Shown piece after piece: positions 1 through 6,312 of a stretch of 9,169 nucleotides of DNA. A program made the position numbers and the translations under genes. The stretch's first letter is position 1. Every line of letters starts with the position of its first letter. The notes below the pieces were generated by a model. The model saw nothing but the letters and a program-made list of their open reading frames with translations. It was not told where the DNA came from and did no database searches. Source of the stretch: Nitrospirota bacterium (GTDB taxonomy: Bacteria; Nitrospirota; Thermodesulfovibrionia; Thermodesulfovibrionales; Magnetobacteriaceae); the NCBI GenBank assembly GCA_015233485.1, contig JADFXO010000146.1:1-9169 (forward strand), given 5' to 3'.

Positions 1-246
1 CATTGCGGCAGAATCTTCGGGGAATTCATCTGTTATACGTCCCCAGTCCCGTTCATTAACAGCAGCAACGGCCTGTACGGGCGAGTTCGCCGTGCAGGGA
101 AGCGCCTTATCATATATGTCGGCCACGCTGCCCACGCCGGACACACCGGCAAGCGCCTTTTCCCAGTTCTCCCGTAGTTCCAGCCCCAGGGCGGTAACCA
201 TGCCAAGGCCAGTTACTACAACCCTTCTGCCGGCTTTAAAACTCAC
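1..246 (-). CDS. Beta-ketoacyl-ACP synthase (KAS II/FabF-like), N-terminal 82 residues, runs off the left edge
   Basis: This is the N-terminal part of a condensing enzyme that would extend an acyl-ACP by two carbons in the cytoplasm. The visible start reads (GTG)SFKAGRRVVVTGLGMVTALG, the typical first strand and glycine loop of FabF/thiolase-fold ketosynthases. An ENWEKALAGVSGVG stretch follows, matching the usual helix (W..L..G.SG). The catalytic Cys and the two His lie outside the window, so activity cannot be judged. I chose the GTG at 244-246. It lies just before the conserved strand, no in-frame ATG occurs between it and an upstream in-frame stop, and it overlaps the end of the dehydratase gene by 11 bp, which suggests translational coupling. 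It is the last visible gene of a three-gene leftward operon. It may be the active partner of the degenerate ketosynthase at 712-1980. Confidence 0.85.
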   Translation of the reverse strand, partial: MSFKAGRRVVVTGLGMVTALGLELRENWEKALAGVSGVGSVADIYDKALPCTANSPVQAVAAVNERDWGRITDEFPEDSAAM

Positions 247-685
247 TGATTTGTTTGCCGCTATAATAGCAAAACCGCCGGTAGAGTTCGCCTGGGTCTA
301 TCTTGTCGAAGTGGCTGTAAATAATCCTGTCAGCGGAGGCAATCTTCTCTCCGTCGATAAACATAGCGGCCGCCCCCAAAGTATCGCGTTTCGAGGTAGA
401 GATAATCTCTCCATAGATTTCCGCCTTAAAGCCGGGCCTCAGGCGCGATGGGACACGTGCGCCTTCAACCAGTGTCAACACCGGCGAGAGTTTAAAGTCG
501 TGGGAGTAAATAACGAGCCAGCCCAGAAGCTGCGCCATTGCCTCAATGAATATAACACCCGGCACAAGGGCCTCCTTCTCGAAATGCCCGCGCAAGAATT
601 CCTCAGACAGGGAAAAGGTCTTAACACCGCTGATGTCCTTGCCTTTTTCTATTCTGGTTATGCTGTCGTAGAATAAAAATCTCAT
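236..685 (-). CDS. FabZ/FabA-like 3-hydroxyacyl-ACP dehydratase (hotdog fold)
   Basis: This 149-residue protein has the length and layout of FabZ, which removes water from 3-hydroxyacyl-ACP to give trans-2-enoyl-ACP. The diagnostic stretch is at about residues 33-52: GHF, then a short loop, then VPGVIFIEAMAQ. It holds the catalytic His (in GHF) and Glu (in EAMAQ) and the usual VPG turn before the central helix. The later LRPG, the GAAAMFIDGEKIASA strands and a charged tail fit a single hotdog domain. The ATG at 683-685 has a GGCGG-type ribosome site about 8 bp upstream. It follows the ketosynthase-like gene by 26 bp and overlaps the next ketosynthase by 11 bp, so the three are probably co-transcribed. 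Given the degenerate ketosynthase next door, it may serve a specialised pathway (polyene or unusual lipid) rather than bulk fatty-acid synthesis. That role is inferred. Confidence 0.85.
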   Translation of the reverse strand: MRFLFYDSITRIEKGKDISGVKTFSLSEEFLRGHFEKEALVPGVIFIEAMAQLLGWLVIYSHDFKLSPVLTLVEGARVPSRLRPGFKAEIYGEIISTSKRDTLGAAAMFIDGEKIASADRIIYSHFDKIDPGELYRRFCYYSGKQISEF

Positions 686-711
686 TTTTAAACCGCCTGT
701 CTGTTATACCA

Positions 712-1980
712 TCACGCCACTCGTTCGATGATCAACGACGAGGCCTGGCCCTCATAACTATGACAGTTGATCATAACCCTGCCCGTTTGTTTTTGTAAAG
801 GGTGCTGCGTAACGATGTCAAAGCGGACGGCCTCATCCACGGGAATGGAATATAGAGACGGCGGGATTTTGCCGGTTTTTATCACATACGCGGCAACTGC
901 CGTATCAATGGGTGCAGCGGCGGCGTAGAGGTTGCCAAGCGCGCCTTTTGTAGAAATCACGCTTATCGGGCAATTTTTAAACAGCTCGTTGACAGCCTTG
1001 ATTTCGTTTTTATCTCCGGCGGCAGTGCCGTCGCCGTGGGCTATCAAAAGGCCGATGTCCGCTGGTCTCAGTCCGGCCATAGAAAGGGCGGCACTCATCG
1101 AATTTATTATCGCGGCGGCGGTTGGGCCGCTGCAAAAATCGTCGCCGATACCAAACGCCCTGCCCCATCCGGTTATCGCGGCTATAGGAGAGGCGCCACG
1201 GGCAACCGCCGATGACAGTGTCTCAATTGCCAAAAAAGCGGCTCCATCGCCCGGAACCGTCCCGCACCTTTGCGAAGAAAACGGGCGGCATGACAAGACG
1301 CCGTCCTCTCGGGATTTCAAAACTCCGGCTATATGGCCTCGTGCGAGGCTTGACGGGGTGATTTTTTCGCTTATCCCACCGGCAAGGACTATCTTTGCCC
1401 TGCCGCTTAATGCCGAACGAACGCCCTCGGCTATTGCCGAAACGCCGGAGTCGGCATGAGGAGAGAATACCGCGTTTTCCCCGCGAATTTTTAGTTTTAC
1501 TGAACTCTGGCAGAGGGCAATATTATTGAGCATTGACAGGGGCCAAAGCGGGTATATCTCCCTATAGCCCTTCATATAAAAGGCATCATAGTCGAGGCCG
1601 CCCTCTGGAGCAGGCGACTTCAACACCGCCGGAAGGAGATCGGCCGTCTCGTAGTCAACCATTGGAAGTCCGGCAAAAAACCCTACCGAATCGGGCGTAA
1701 TCTCAGGGGCAGTCTCTATGAGGGCATTTTTATATGCCTGTGCGGCGCTCTCCATTAGTAAGAATGAATGGGTATTCATAATGCGGGCGTCGCGCCGGCT
1801 GATATGAAGGGCCTGAGGGGTTGGACATGGGGTTATGGTCGCCGACTTGCAGGGAAACTCCGCAAAATCAATCCTGACCGCGCCGCACCTGCCGTCCGAT
1901 AAACCTTCCCATACCTCGTCAGGAGTGCGGCCAAGCGCACATACTACGCCGATTCCAGTTATTACAGCTCTTTCGCTCAT
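712..1980 (-). CDS. Ketosynthase-fold protein without the catalytic Cys, chain-length-factor-like
   Basis: This 422-residue protein spans a whole KAS II/thiolase-fold subunit. It opens with ERAVITGIGVVCALG and keeps RPFSSQRCGTVPGDGAA (about 232-248) and HGDGT (315-319). The catalytic positions have changed. The nucleophile loop reads SPHADSG (173-179), with Ala176 where active enzymes have Cys. The second His motif reads KGALGN (345-350), with Asn350 where FabF has His. The C-terminal GFGG-type loop is also altered (HSYEGQ, 407-412). Only His315 of the Cys-His-His triad remains. This is the pattern of chain-length factors in type II PKS and aryl-polyene systems, which form heterodimers with an active ketosynthase, here perhaps the one starting at 246. 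It probably cannot condense by itself. It is the first gene of the leftward operon; the ATG at 1978-1980 has only a weak ribosome site. Active divergent KAS is the less likely alternative. Confidence 0.8.
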   Translation of the reverse strand: MSERAVITGIGVVCALGRTPDEVWEGLSDGRCGAVRIDFAEFPCKSATITPCPTPQALHISRRDARIMNTHSFLLMESAAQAYKNALIETAPEITPDSVGFFAGLPMVDYETADLLPAVLKSPAPEGGLDYDAFYMKGYREIYPLWPLSMLNNIALCQSSVKLKIRGENAVFSPHADSGVSAIAEGVRSALSGRAKIVLAGGISEKITPSSLARGHIAGVLKSREDGVLSCRPFSSQRCGTVPGDGAAFLAIETLSSAVARGASPIAAITGWGRAFGIGDDFCSGPTAAAIINSMSAALSMAGLRPADIGLLIAHGDGTAAGDKNEIKAVNELFKNCPISVISTKGALGNLYAAAAPIDTAVAAYVIKTGKIPPSLYSIPVDEAVRFDIVTQHPLQKQTGRVMINCHSYEGQASSLIIERVA

Positions 1981-1992
1981 GCCAACTCTAAA

Positions 1993-2022
1993 CTAATACC
2001 AAAACACGGCAAAAAAAGTAAA
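1993..2022 (-). promoter_or_regulatory. Weak candidate promoter for the leftward ketosynthase operon
   Basis: On the minus strand a TTTACT box (2017-2022) and a TATTAG box (1993-1998) are separated by 18 bp. Transcription would start only a few bases before the ATG at 1980, giving an almost leaderless message. That would agree with the poor ribosome site there. The region is AT-rich, so a chance match is quite possible. Confidence 0.25.
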
Positions 2023-2124
2023 GGGATTTAAGGTTTTTTTATCTGTCATGCCTTTAGCTCGTACTGCCTCACGAAGAATTTTATTTAATTTATTTAAAAA
2101 AATTAAAATTTATCAAAAAAAGAC

Positions 2125-2151
2125 TTGACTTTTTCTACCCCCCCCTATAAT
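2125..2151 (+). promoter_or_regulatory. Sigma70-type promoter with an eight-C run in its spacer, facing right
   Basis: TTGACT (2125-2130) and a perfect TATAAT (2146-2151) lie 15 bp apart; an alternative -10, TAATAG (2148-2153), would give 17 bp. A strongly AT-rich stretch sits just upstream and could act as an UP element. The spacer ends in eight consecutive C (2138-2145) directly before the -10 box. Gain or loss of C would shift the spacing around the 17-bp optimum. Transcription would begin near 2158 and leave a leader of about 145 nt before the gene at 2301. Confidence 0.6.
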
Positions 2152-2181
2152 AGATTCGCTGATATTTGATGGATAAGCGCA

Positions 2182-2262
2182 CTGAGGAGTAAGTTCAGAA
2201 GGAACGGGCGATATAACCGTTGGAATAATAATAGACGGTACTGTTGCTGAGACTAAGCAACA
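2182..2262 (+). promoter_or_regulatory. 5' leader with three small hairpins upstream of the flavoprotein fusion gene
   Basis: Between the promoter and the ATG at 2301 I can pair CTGA/TCAG (2182-2198), AACGG/CCGTT (2203-2221) and a perfect 7-bp TGTTGCT/AGCAACA stem with a 7-nt loop (2242-2262). None is followed by a U run, so they are not obvious terminators. They do not match a riboswitch class I know. The two shorter stems could arise by chance; the third is the most credible. A seven-codon frame (ATG at 2169, stop at 2190-2192) also lies in the leader. Confidence 0.3.
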
Positions 2263-2300
2263 ATAAATCAAAAGGGTTGATGGTTAGGGGTTGAGATAAT

Positions 2301-3677
2301 ATGGCTGGAAAGACGTTACCGCCGCTAAAGATAGGAAATCTAACGGCTGAAGTTCCTATAATTCAGGGTGGGATGGGTGTTAAGGTGTCTATGTCAGGAC
2401 TGGCATCATCGGTTGCGAATGAAGGCGGTATTGGTGTGATTGCCAGTGTTGGATTAGCTTATAACAGAGAAGGCAAGTACGATGTTGATACTGGAGAACA
2501 GGCGTTAAGAGATGAGATTAGAAAGGCACGGAGTTTAACTAGTGGGATAATAGGCGTTAATATTATGTACGCCATATCCGATTATGAAAGGTTCGTTAAG
2601 GCTGCGATTGACGAAGATGTTGATTTAATCATCTCCGGTGCTGGTATGCCCGTAGATTTACCCAGATACCTTGATGGAAAAGACGTCAAGCTGTTGCCAA
2701 TCGTATCATCAGTCAGGGCTTTTAAGCTTATATGTGATTTTTGGAATCATAATTATAACAAAATACCTGATGGTGTTATAGTTGAAGGCCCTAAAGCAGG
2801 TGGTCATCTGGGATTTTCTTATAAAGATATTATTGAGAATAAGGCGCAAAGTCTTGAGCAAATCGTAACTGATATTATAAAGATTGCTGATTCATATACC
2901 CCAAAAATTCCTGTTATTGCCGCTGGCGGGGTGTTTGACGGTGCTGATATAGCGAAATATCTAAACATGGGTGCTTCCGGTGTTCAAATGGCAAGCAGAT
3001 TCGTTTGTACAAATGAATGCGATGTGCATGAGAACTTCAAAAAGGCGTGGTTAGACGCGAAAGAAGAAGATTTAGTGATAATAAAAAGTCCTGTTGGGCT
3101 GCCGGGCAGGGTTATACGAAACGAATTTGTAGAGAGAATGATAAAAGGGGAAACTATCCCTTTCAAATGTACATATCGTTGCCTTAAAACCTGTGATACT
3201 AAAACTATACCTTATTGTATTGCCAAGGCTCTAATAAATGCTGCCGATAAAGACATACTCGATAAAAAAGCTTCAGTGGTAACTCTTTCTGTTCCATTTA
3301 CTAAAATAGCTGTTGAAACTTACGGATATATGGCGCCTGTAAAAGCCGCATTAGAATCATCGGTGGTATATCTGGCGCAGTCGTTCAGCCAATTTTCACA
3401 GGTCAGATTTAATGTTGTTTCAGCCAATGTCATAAAAACATCATCTGCCGCCGGACTGCCAGACTACATAAAGTTATCTCTTTATGCGGAAAGTTTAACG
3501 TTTAGAAAAAAGGCAATTGAGACAAAAGAAATTGCCAATGTGATAACATTCTTACTAAGCCAGAGTTCAAGTGCTATCAATGGCCAATCAGTAGTTGCTG
3601 ATGCGGGTATGATTGTGAATGTTTTTGATAGGGAAGTTTTAGAGATATTTTATAAGAATAAGATCGGGATATCATAG
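2301..3677 (+). CDS. Fusion of a nitronate monooxygenase/FabK-like flavoprotein with the C-terminal part of a FabI-type enoyl-ACP reductase
   Basis: This 458-residue protein has two unrelated parts. Residues 1 to about 318 are an NMO/FabK-type TIM barrel. They carry PIIQGGMGV near the start, the EGPKAGGHLG motif (162-171, His169 in the catalytic position), the phosphate-binding IPVIAAGGVFDG (203-214), GASGVQMASRF, and the four-Cys segment C290, C294, C298, C306 seen near the end of many bacterial NMO-like proteins. The normal tail (about 40 residues) is missing. From about 325 on it reads as FabI: SVVTLS, Y341-x6-K348 with KAALES, RFNVVSANVIKT (369-380), EIANVITFLLS and GQSVVADAG (428-436). 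The Rossmann nucleotide-binding half of FabI is absent, and Val331 replaces the first FabI active-site Tyr. Both parents reduce enoyl-ACP in bacteria, so an enoyl-reductase role is an attractive inference. The start has a GGGG-type ribosome site 10 bp upstream. Confidence 0.8.
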   Translation: MAGKTLPPLKIGNLTAEVPIIQGGMGVKVSMSGLASSVANEGGIGVIASVGLAYNREGKYDVDTGEQALRDEIRKARSLTSGIIGVNIMYAISDYERFVKAAIDEDVDLIISGAGMPVDLPRYLDGKDVKLLPIVSSVRAFKLICDFWNHNYNKIPDGVIVEGPKAGGHLGFSYKDIIENKAQSLEQIVTDIIKIADSYTPKIPVIAAGGVFDGADIAKYLNMGASGVQMASRFVCTNECDVHENFKKAWLDAKEEDLVIIKSPVGLPGRVIRNEFVERMIKGETIPFKCTYRCLKTCDTKTIPYCIAKALINAADKDILDKKASVVTLSVPFTKIAVETYGYMAPVKAALESSVVYLAQSFSQFSQVRFNVVSANVIKTSSAAGLPDYIKLSLYAESLTFRKKAIETKEIANVITFLLSQSSSAINGQSVVADAGMIVNVFDREVLEIFYKNKIGIS

Positions 3678-3694
3678 AGTTTAGGGGAGATTAT

Positions 3695-3730
3695 ATGAGT
3701 GGGATTAAACTGAACACGTCTATGTCGTGA
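3695..3730 (+). pseudogene. 11-codon frame behind a strong ribosome site, possible remnant of a lost gene start
   Basis: An ATG at 3695 follows AGGGGAGA at a good distance and reads MSGIKLNTSMS before a TGA. Reading through the TGA in the same frame gives about 28 further codons before the next stop (TAA). A translation start this good with almost nothing after it suggests a gene broken or deleted here, or a tiny coupling peptide. The 156-bp gap (3678-3833) holds no other gene. I do not recognise the residues. Confidence 0.15.
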
Positions 3731-3822
3731 TATGGGCTTTTTACTAAAGTGTGTGATGCAAAATTATTAATTGTGATAAGATACTTTAAGATTGTTGTAG
3801 AGCGTATTAACCTGTAAAATAT

Positions 3823-3836
3823 AGGAGTGTATTTTG
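3823..3836 (+). promoter_or_regulatory. Ribosome binding site that fixes a TTG start
   Basis: AGGAG at 3823-3827 lies 6 bp before TTG (3834-3836), which opens the hexapeptide-repeat protein. There is no ATG near the beginning of that frame; the first in-frame Met codon is 27 codons further in, inside the first membrane segment. The site therefore supports TTG as the start. Confidence 0.7.
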
Positions 3837-4724
3837 TTTAGAGCAGGAATTATTAAAATACTTGTTCCAATCTATATAATTACAATCTTTGGCTTACCGC
3901 TTTGTATTGTTGTCATGCCTTTCTTATTAACCAACAGTATCGGATTAAGAATGGCTTTATTAGTGATTGCTCCAATCTCTTATGTTATAACATTTATAAT
4001 TACCGCTGGATTGTTGAGCCTGCCTCATCAGAGTGCTATAATAAAAGGCAGGTTTCCCAGAAATTTAGATCATCCAATTTATGGCAGAAGGTACTTGTAC
4101 GGGTTATGTTGGACTGCTGTTTATTATTTTAAACCACTCTATTATATAGCTTTAACTGTGCCAATCCTTAAAAAGATGCTTTTCAGAATATTTGGTTATA
4201 AGGGTAATATAAATTTCACGATATACCCTGATACGTGGGTGCGGGATTTGCCATTATTGAATTTTGGCGAAGGATCTTATTTATCAAACAGGGCAACAAT
4301 AGGAACCAATATGGTTCTAAATAACGGATTTATTTTAGTGGATGGCGTTACTGTAGAGAAAAAAGGGTTAATCGGGCATTTATCAATGCTCGGTCCAGGT
4401 GTATATATTGGTGAACATGCTGAGGTTGGGGTTGGTGTTGCGGTTGGAATTAACGTTAGGCTTGGGAATAATTCTAAAGTATCACCATACTGTGCTATCA
4501 ATCATGGTGCAAACATATATGATAATAGTGAAGTCGGAACACATTCATATATAGGGGGAAAAACTATAATCAAAGAAAACATTGTAATTCCAGCAGCGTC
4601 TTCAATACCATCCAGGGTTGTAATAAATGCGCAGAATGATGTCCTTAAATATATTTCTTTAATAACAAATGATTTAAATAAATTAAAAGAAGAAATGTCG
4701 AAAATGATAGATGAGAATGTATAA
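3834..4724 (+). CDS. Membrane-anchored left-handed beta-helix (hexapeptide repeat) transferase
   Basis: This 296-residue protein has two N-terminal hydrophobic segments (about 6-31 and 38-62) and a basic stretch with an aromatic-rich segment (LYGLCWTAVYYFKPLYYIAL, about 88-107). A left-handed parallel beta-helix follows at about 134-256, with repeats such as LSNRATIG, GVYIGEHAEVGVG and NSEVGTHSYIGG. His182 in GLIGHLSMLGPGV may be the acyl-transfer base. The last 20 or so residues are charged and helical. The pattern resembles the membrane/hexapeptide module found at the C-terminus of some NRPS-like proteins (recalled as TIGR02353), but here it stands alone with no adenylation domain. It probably moves an acyl group at the inner membrane; the substrate is unknown. 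The TTG start is set by a clear ribosome site. Its end overlaps hutH by 14 bp, so it belongs to the same transcript. The gene is strongly AT-rich. Confidence 0.65.
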   Translation: MFRAGIIKILVPIYIITIFGLPLCIVVMPFLLTNSIGLRMALLVIAPISYVITFIITAGLLSLPHQSAIIKGRFPRNLDHPIYGRRYLYGLCWTAVYYFKPLYYIALTVPILKKMLFRIFGYKGNINFTIYPDTWVRDLPLLNFGEGSYLSNRATIGTNMVLNNGFILVDGVTVEKKGLIGHLSMLGPGVYIGEHAEVGVGVAVGINVRLGNNSKVSPYCAINHGANIYDNSEVGTHSYIGGKTIIKENIVIPAASSIPSRVVINAQNDVLKYISLITNDLNKLKEEMSKMIDENV

Positions 4725-6312
4725 AGCTATCATGATACATAACAACGATTCAATGTTATCTGTTTCAGAAGCGCCATGTTTTATATTTTCAATAGAAGGT
4801 ACCGGTTTAAAACCTGACACTTTATGCCTAAATACTAAACAGGCTACAAACCCTGAAGCCAAATTTAAAATAAAGTTGATGCCAATTGTTGAAGAAAGAA
4901 TTAATAAAGCACACGATTACGTATATTCTCTTCTTGAGGATAAGAAGTGTGTATATGGTATTAACACCGGGTTTGGTTATTTGTGTGAGGTAAACATTCC
5001 ATCAGATAAAATAACCGAATTACAGAGAAATATAATTCTTTCCCATTCGTGTGGTGTTGGAGAGGAATTTTCGCGTGATATTGTTATGGCAGGCTGGATT
5101 ATATTAATAAATTCAATTGCTCGCGGGCATAGAGGTGTAAGTCTGCAAACAGTTGAATCTGCTATTCGATTGTTAGAAAATGGAATATTAGCCTGTGTAC
5201 CTTCACGAGGAAGTGTAGGGGCGTCGGGTGATCTGGTTCCGTCAGCACATGCTGCCTTACCTCTGCTTGGTGAAGGCATGTGTACTATACCAAACGGTAA
5301 TACTTTTCTACGGGTAGCGGCTAAAGAAGCGCTCAATATGGCAGGTATTAAACCTGTGAAATTAGGGCCAAAGGAAGGACTAAGCTTAATAAATGGCACA
5401 CAATATACAACGGCAATGGCTCTTAAATTGTGGCATGAGAGTAGAACCCTTCTCAAGATTGCGAATCTTGCAGCCGTTATGAATATAGAAGTAATGGGGT
5501 GTTCGCATAAAATCATTTCAAGGCATGTTCTTCTCGAACACAGCCATCCTGGAACTATAGAGTGTGGGAAAGATATGGATGCCTGGCTTGGAGGCTCAAC
5601 TGAAATATCTGAAAACTATGGAAGTTGTCATCGTGTTCAGGACCCTTACTGTCTTCGATGTGCTCCACAGGTTCATGGTGCCGTTTATGAAGAGATACAA
5701 CGAAGCGAGCAAGTATTATATCATGAAATCAATTCAACAACCGATAACCCTATTCTTTTTCCAGAGGAAAAACTTACGTTAAACGGTGGCAATTTTCATG
5801 CTATTTATGTAGCCAGATTATGTGATTGTCTTGCTTCAGCCTTAACTACGCTTGGTTCTATATCCGAAAGACGGATTAACATGGCTATGTGTGAAGAACG
5901 TAGCGGATTACCCAATTTTCTTATAAACGAAGGAGGACTTAATTCCGGGTTTATGATGGTGCAGACAACCGCCGCCGCTCTCGTAAGTGAGTGTAAATCT
6001 TTAAGTTTTCCGGCAAGCGTAGACTCTATTCCAACTAATTGTGATAAAGAAGACCACGTGTCTATGGGGCCCATAGCTGGACATAAGGCTCTTAAGATTG
6101 TAGAAAACGTTAGGTACATCCTCGCTATTGAACTTATGGTAGCGACACAAGCCCTTGATTTGTTAAGTCCTTTAAAAACATCAAAGAGATTAATGAACGT
6201 CCATTCATATATACGTGAGCACATTCCATTTATACAAAAAGATTGCATCCTTTCAGGACATATAGAGAAAATCGCACAAATAATTAAAGAAGGAGTCCTT
6301 TTATCATTATGA
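4711..6312 (+). CDS. hutH: Histidine ammonia-lyase
   Basis: It removes ammonia from L-histidine to give urocanate, the first step of histidine use. The protein is an MIO-dependent lyase of 533 residues, slightly longer than typical HutH (about 510). It contains YGINTGFG (82-89, catalytic Tyr82), SH at 111-112 (typical of His/Tyr rather than Phe lyases), and GSVGASGDLVP with Ala171-Ser172-Gly173 forming the MIO cofactor. LINGTQ (226-231), DPYCLRC (Arg316), PQVHGA, Glu427 in AAALVSECK and KEDHVSMGP follow. The Glu and the adjacent hutU and hutI favour histidine over tyrosine. Conserved sequence begins only around residue 30. The start at 4711 overlaps the previous gene by 14 bp; ATGs at 4717 and 4732 are possible and none has a strong ribosome site. 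The stop overlaps the hutU start (ATGA). Confidence 0.9.
   Translation: MRMYKAIMIHNNDSMLSVSEAPCFIFSIEGTGLKPDTLCLNTKQATNPEAKFKIKLMPIVEERINKAHDYVYSLLEDKKCVYGINTGFGYLCEVNIPSDKITELQRNIILSHSCGVGEEFSRDIVMAGWIILINSIARGHRGVSLQTVESAIRLLENGILACVPSRGSVGASGDLVPSAHAALPLLGEGMCTIPNGNTFLRVAAKEALNMAGIKPVKLGPKEGLSLINGTQYTTAMALKLWHESRTLLKIANLAAVMNIEVMGCSHKIISRHVLLEHSHPGTIECGKDMDAWLGGSTEISENYGSCHRVQDPYCLRCAPQVHGAVYEEIQRSEQVLYHEINSTTDNPILFPEEKLTLNGGNFHAIYVARLCDCLASALTTLGSISERRINMAMCEERSGLPNFLINEGGLNSGFMMVQTTAAALVSECKSLSFPASVDSIPTNCDKEDHVSMGPIAGHKALKIVENVRYILAIELMVATQALDLLSPLKTSKRLMNVHSYIREHIPFIQKDCILSGHIEKIAQIIKEGVLLSL

Larger units (their letters stand above)
1981..2300. other. Divergent intergenic region, 320 bp, AT-rich
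   Basis: No protein gene is supported here; the longest reading frames are trivial. It separates the leftward ketosynthase operon from the rightward block. Roughly 2080-2124 is nearly pure A/T, with A- and T-tracts directly upstream of the rightward promoter, as in an UP element (RNA polymerase alpha-subunit contact). The part after the promoter forms a leader with small hairpins. I see no convincing Rho-independent terminator and no known riboswitch consensus. Confidence 0.6.

Noticed and set aside
92..1459. Plus-strand open frames at 92-676 and 932-1459
   Set aside because: They lie opposite the leftward dehydratase and ketosynthase genes, show no family motifs, and arise from GC-rich third codon positions of the real genes.
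3714..3757. Possible terminator after the fusion gene (CACG/CGTG pairing followed by CTTTTT)
   Set aside because: The stem is only 4 bp and is separated from the short T run, so it is too weak for a Rho-independent terminator.
3792..3820. Promoter-like TTGTTG (3792-3797), 17 bp, TAAAAT (3815-3820) before the transferase gene
   Set aside because: Transcription would start near 3827, cutting off the AGGAG ribosome site at 3823-3827 that supports the TTG start. An internal promoter here is therefore unlikely to serve that gene.
4711..6312. Tyrosine or phenylalanine ammonia-lyase for an aryl-polyene starter
   Set aside because: Glu427, the Ser-His pair and the ATGA link to hutU and hutI favour histidine ammonia-lyase. 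The alternative is kept only as speculation in the findings.
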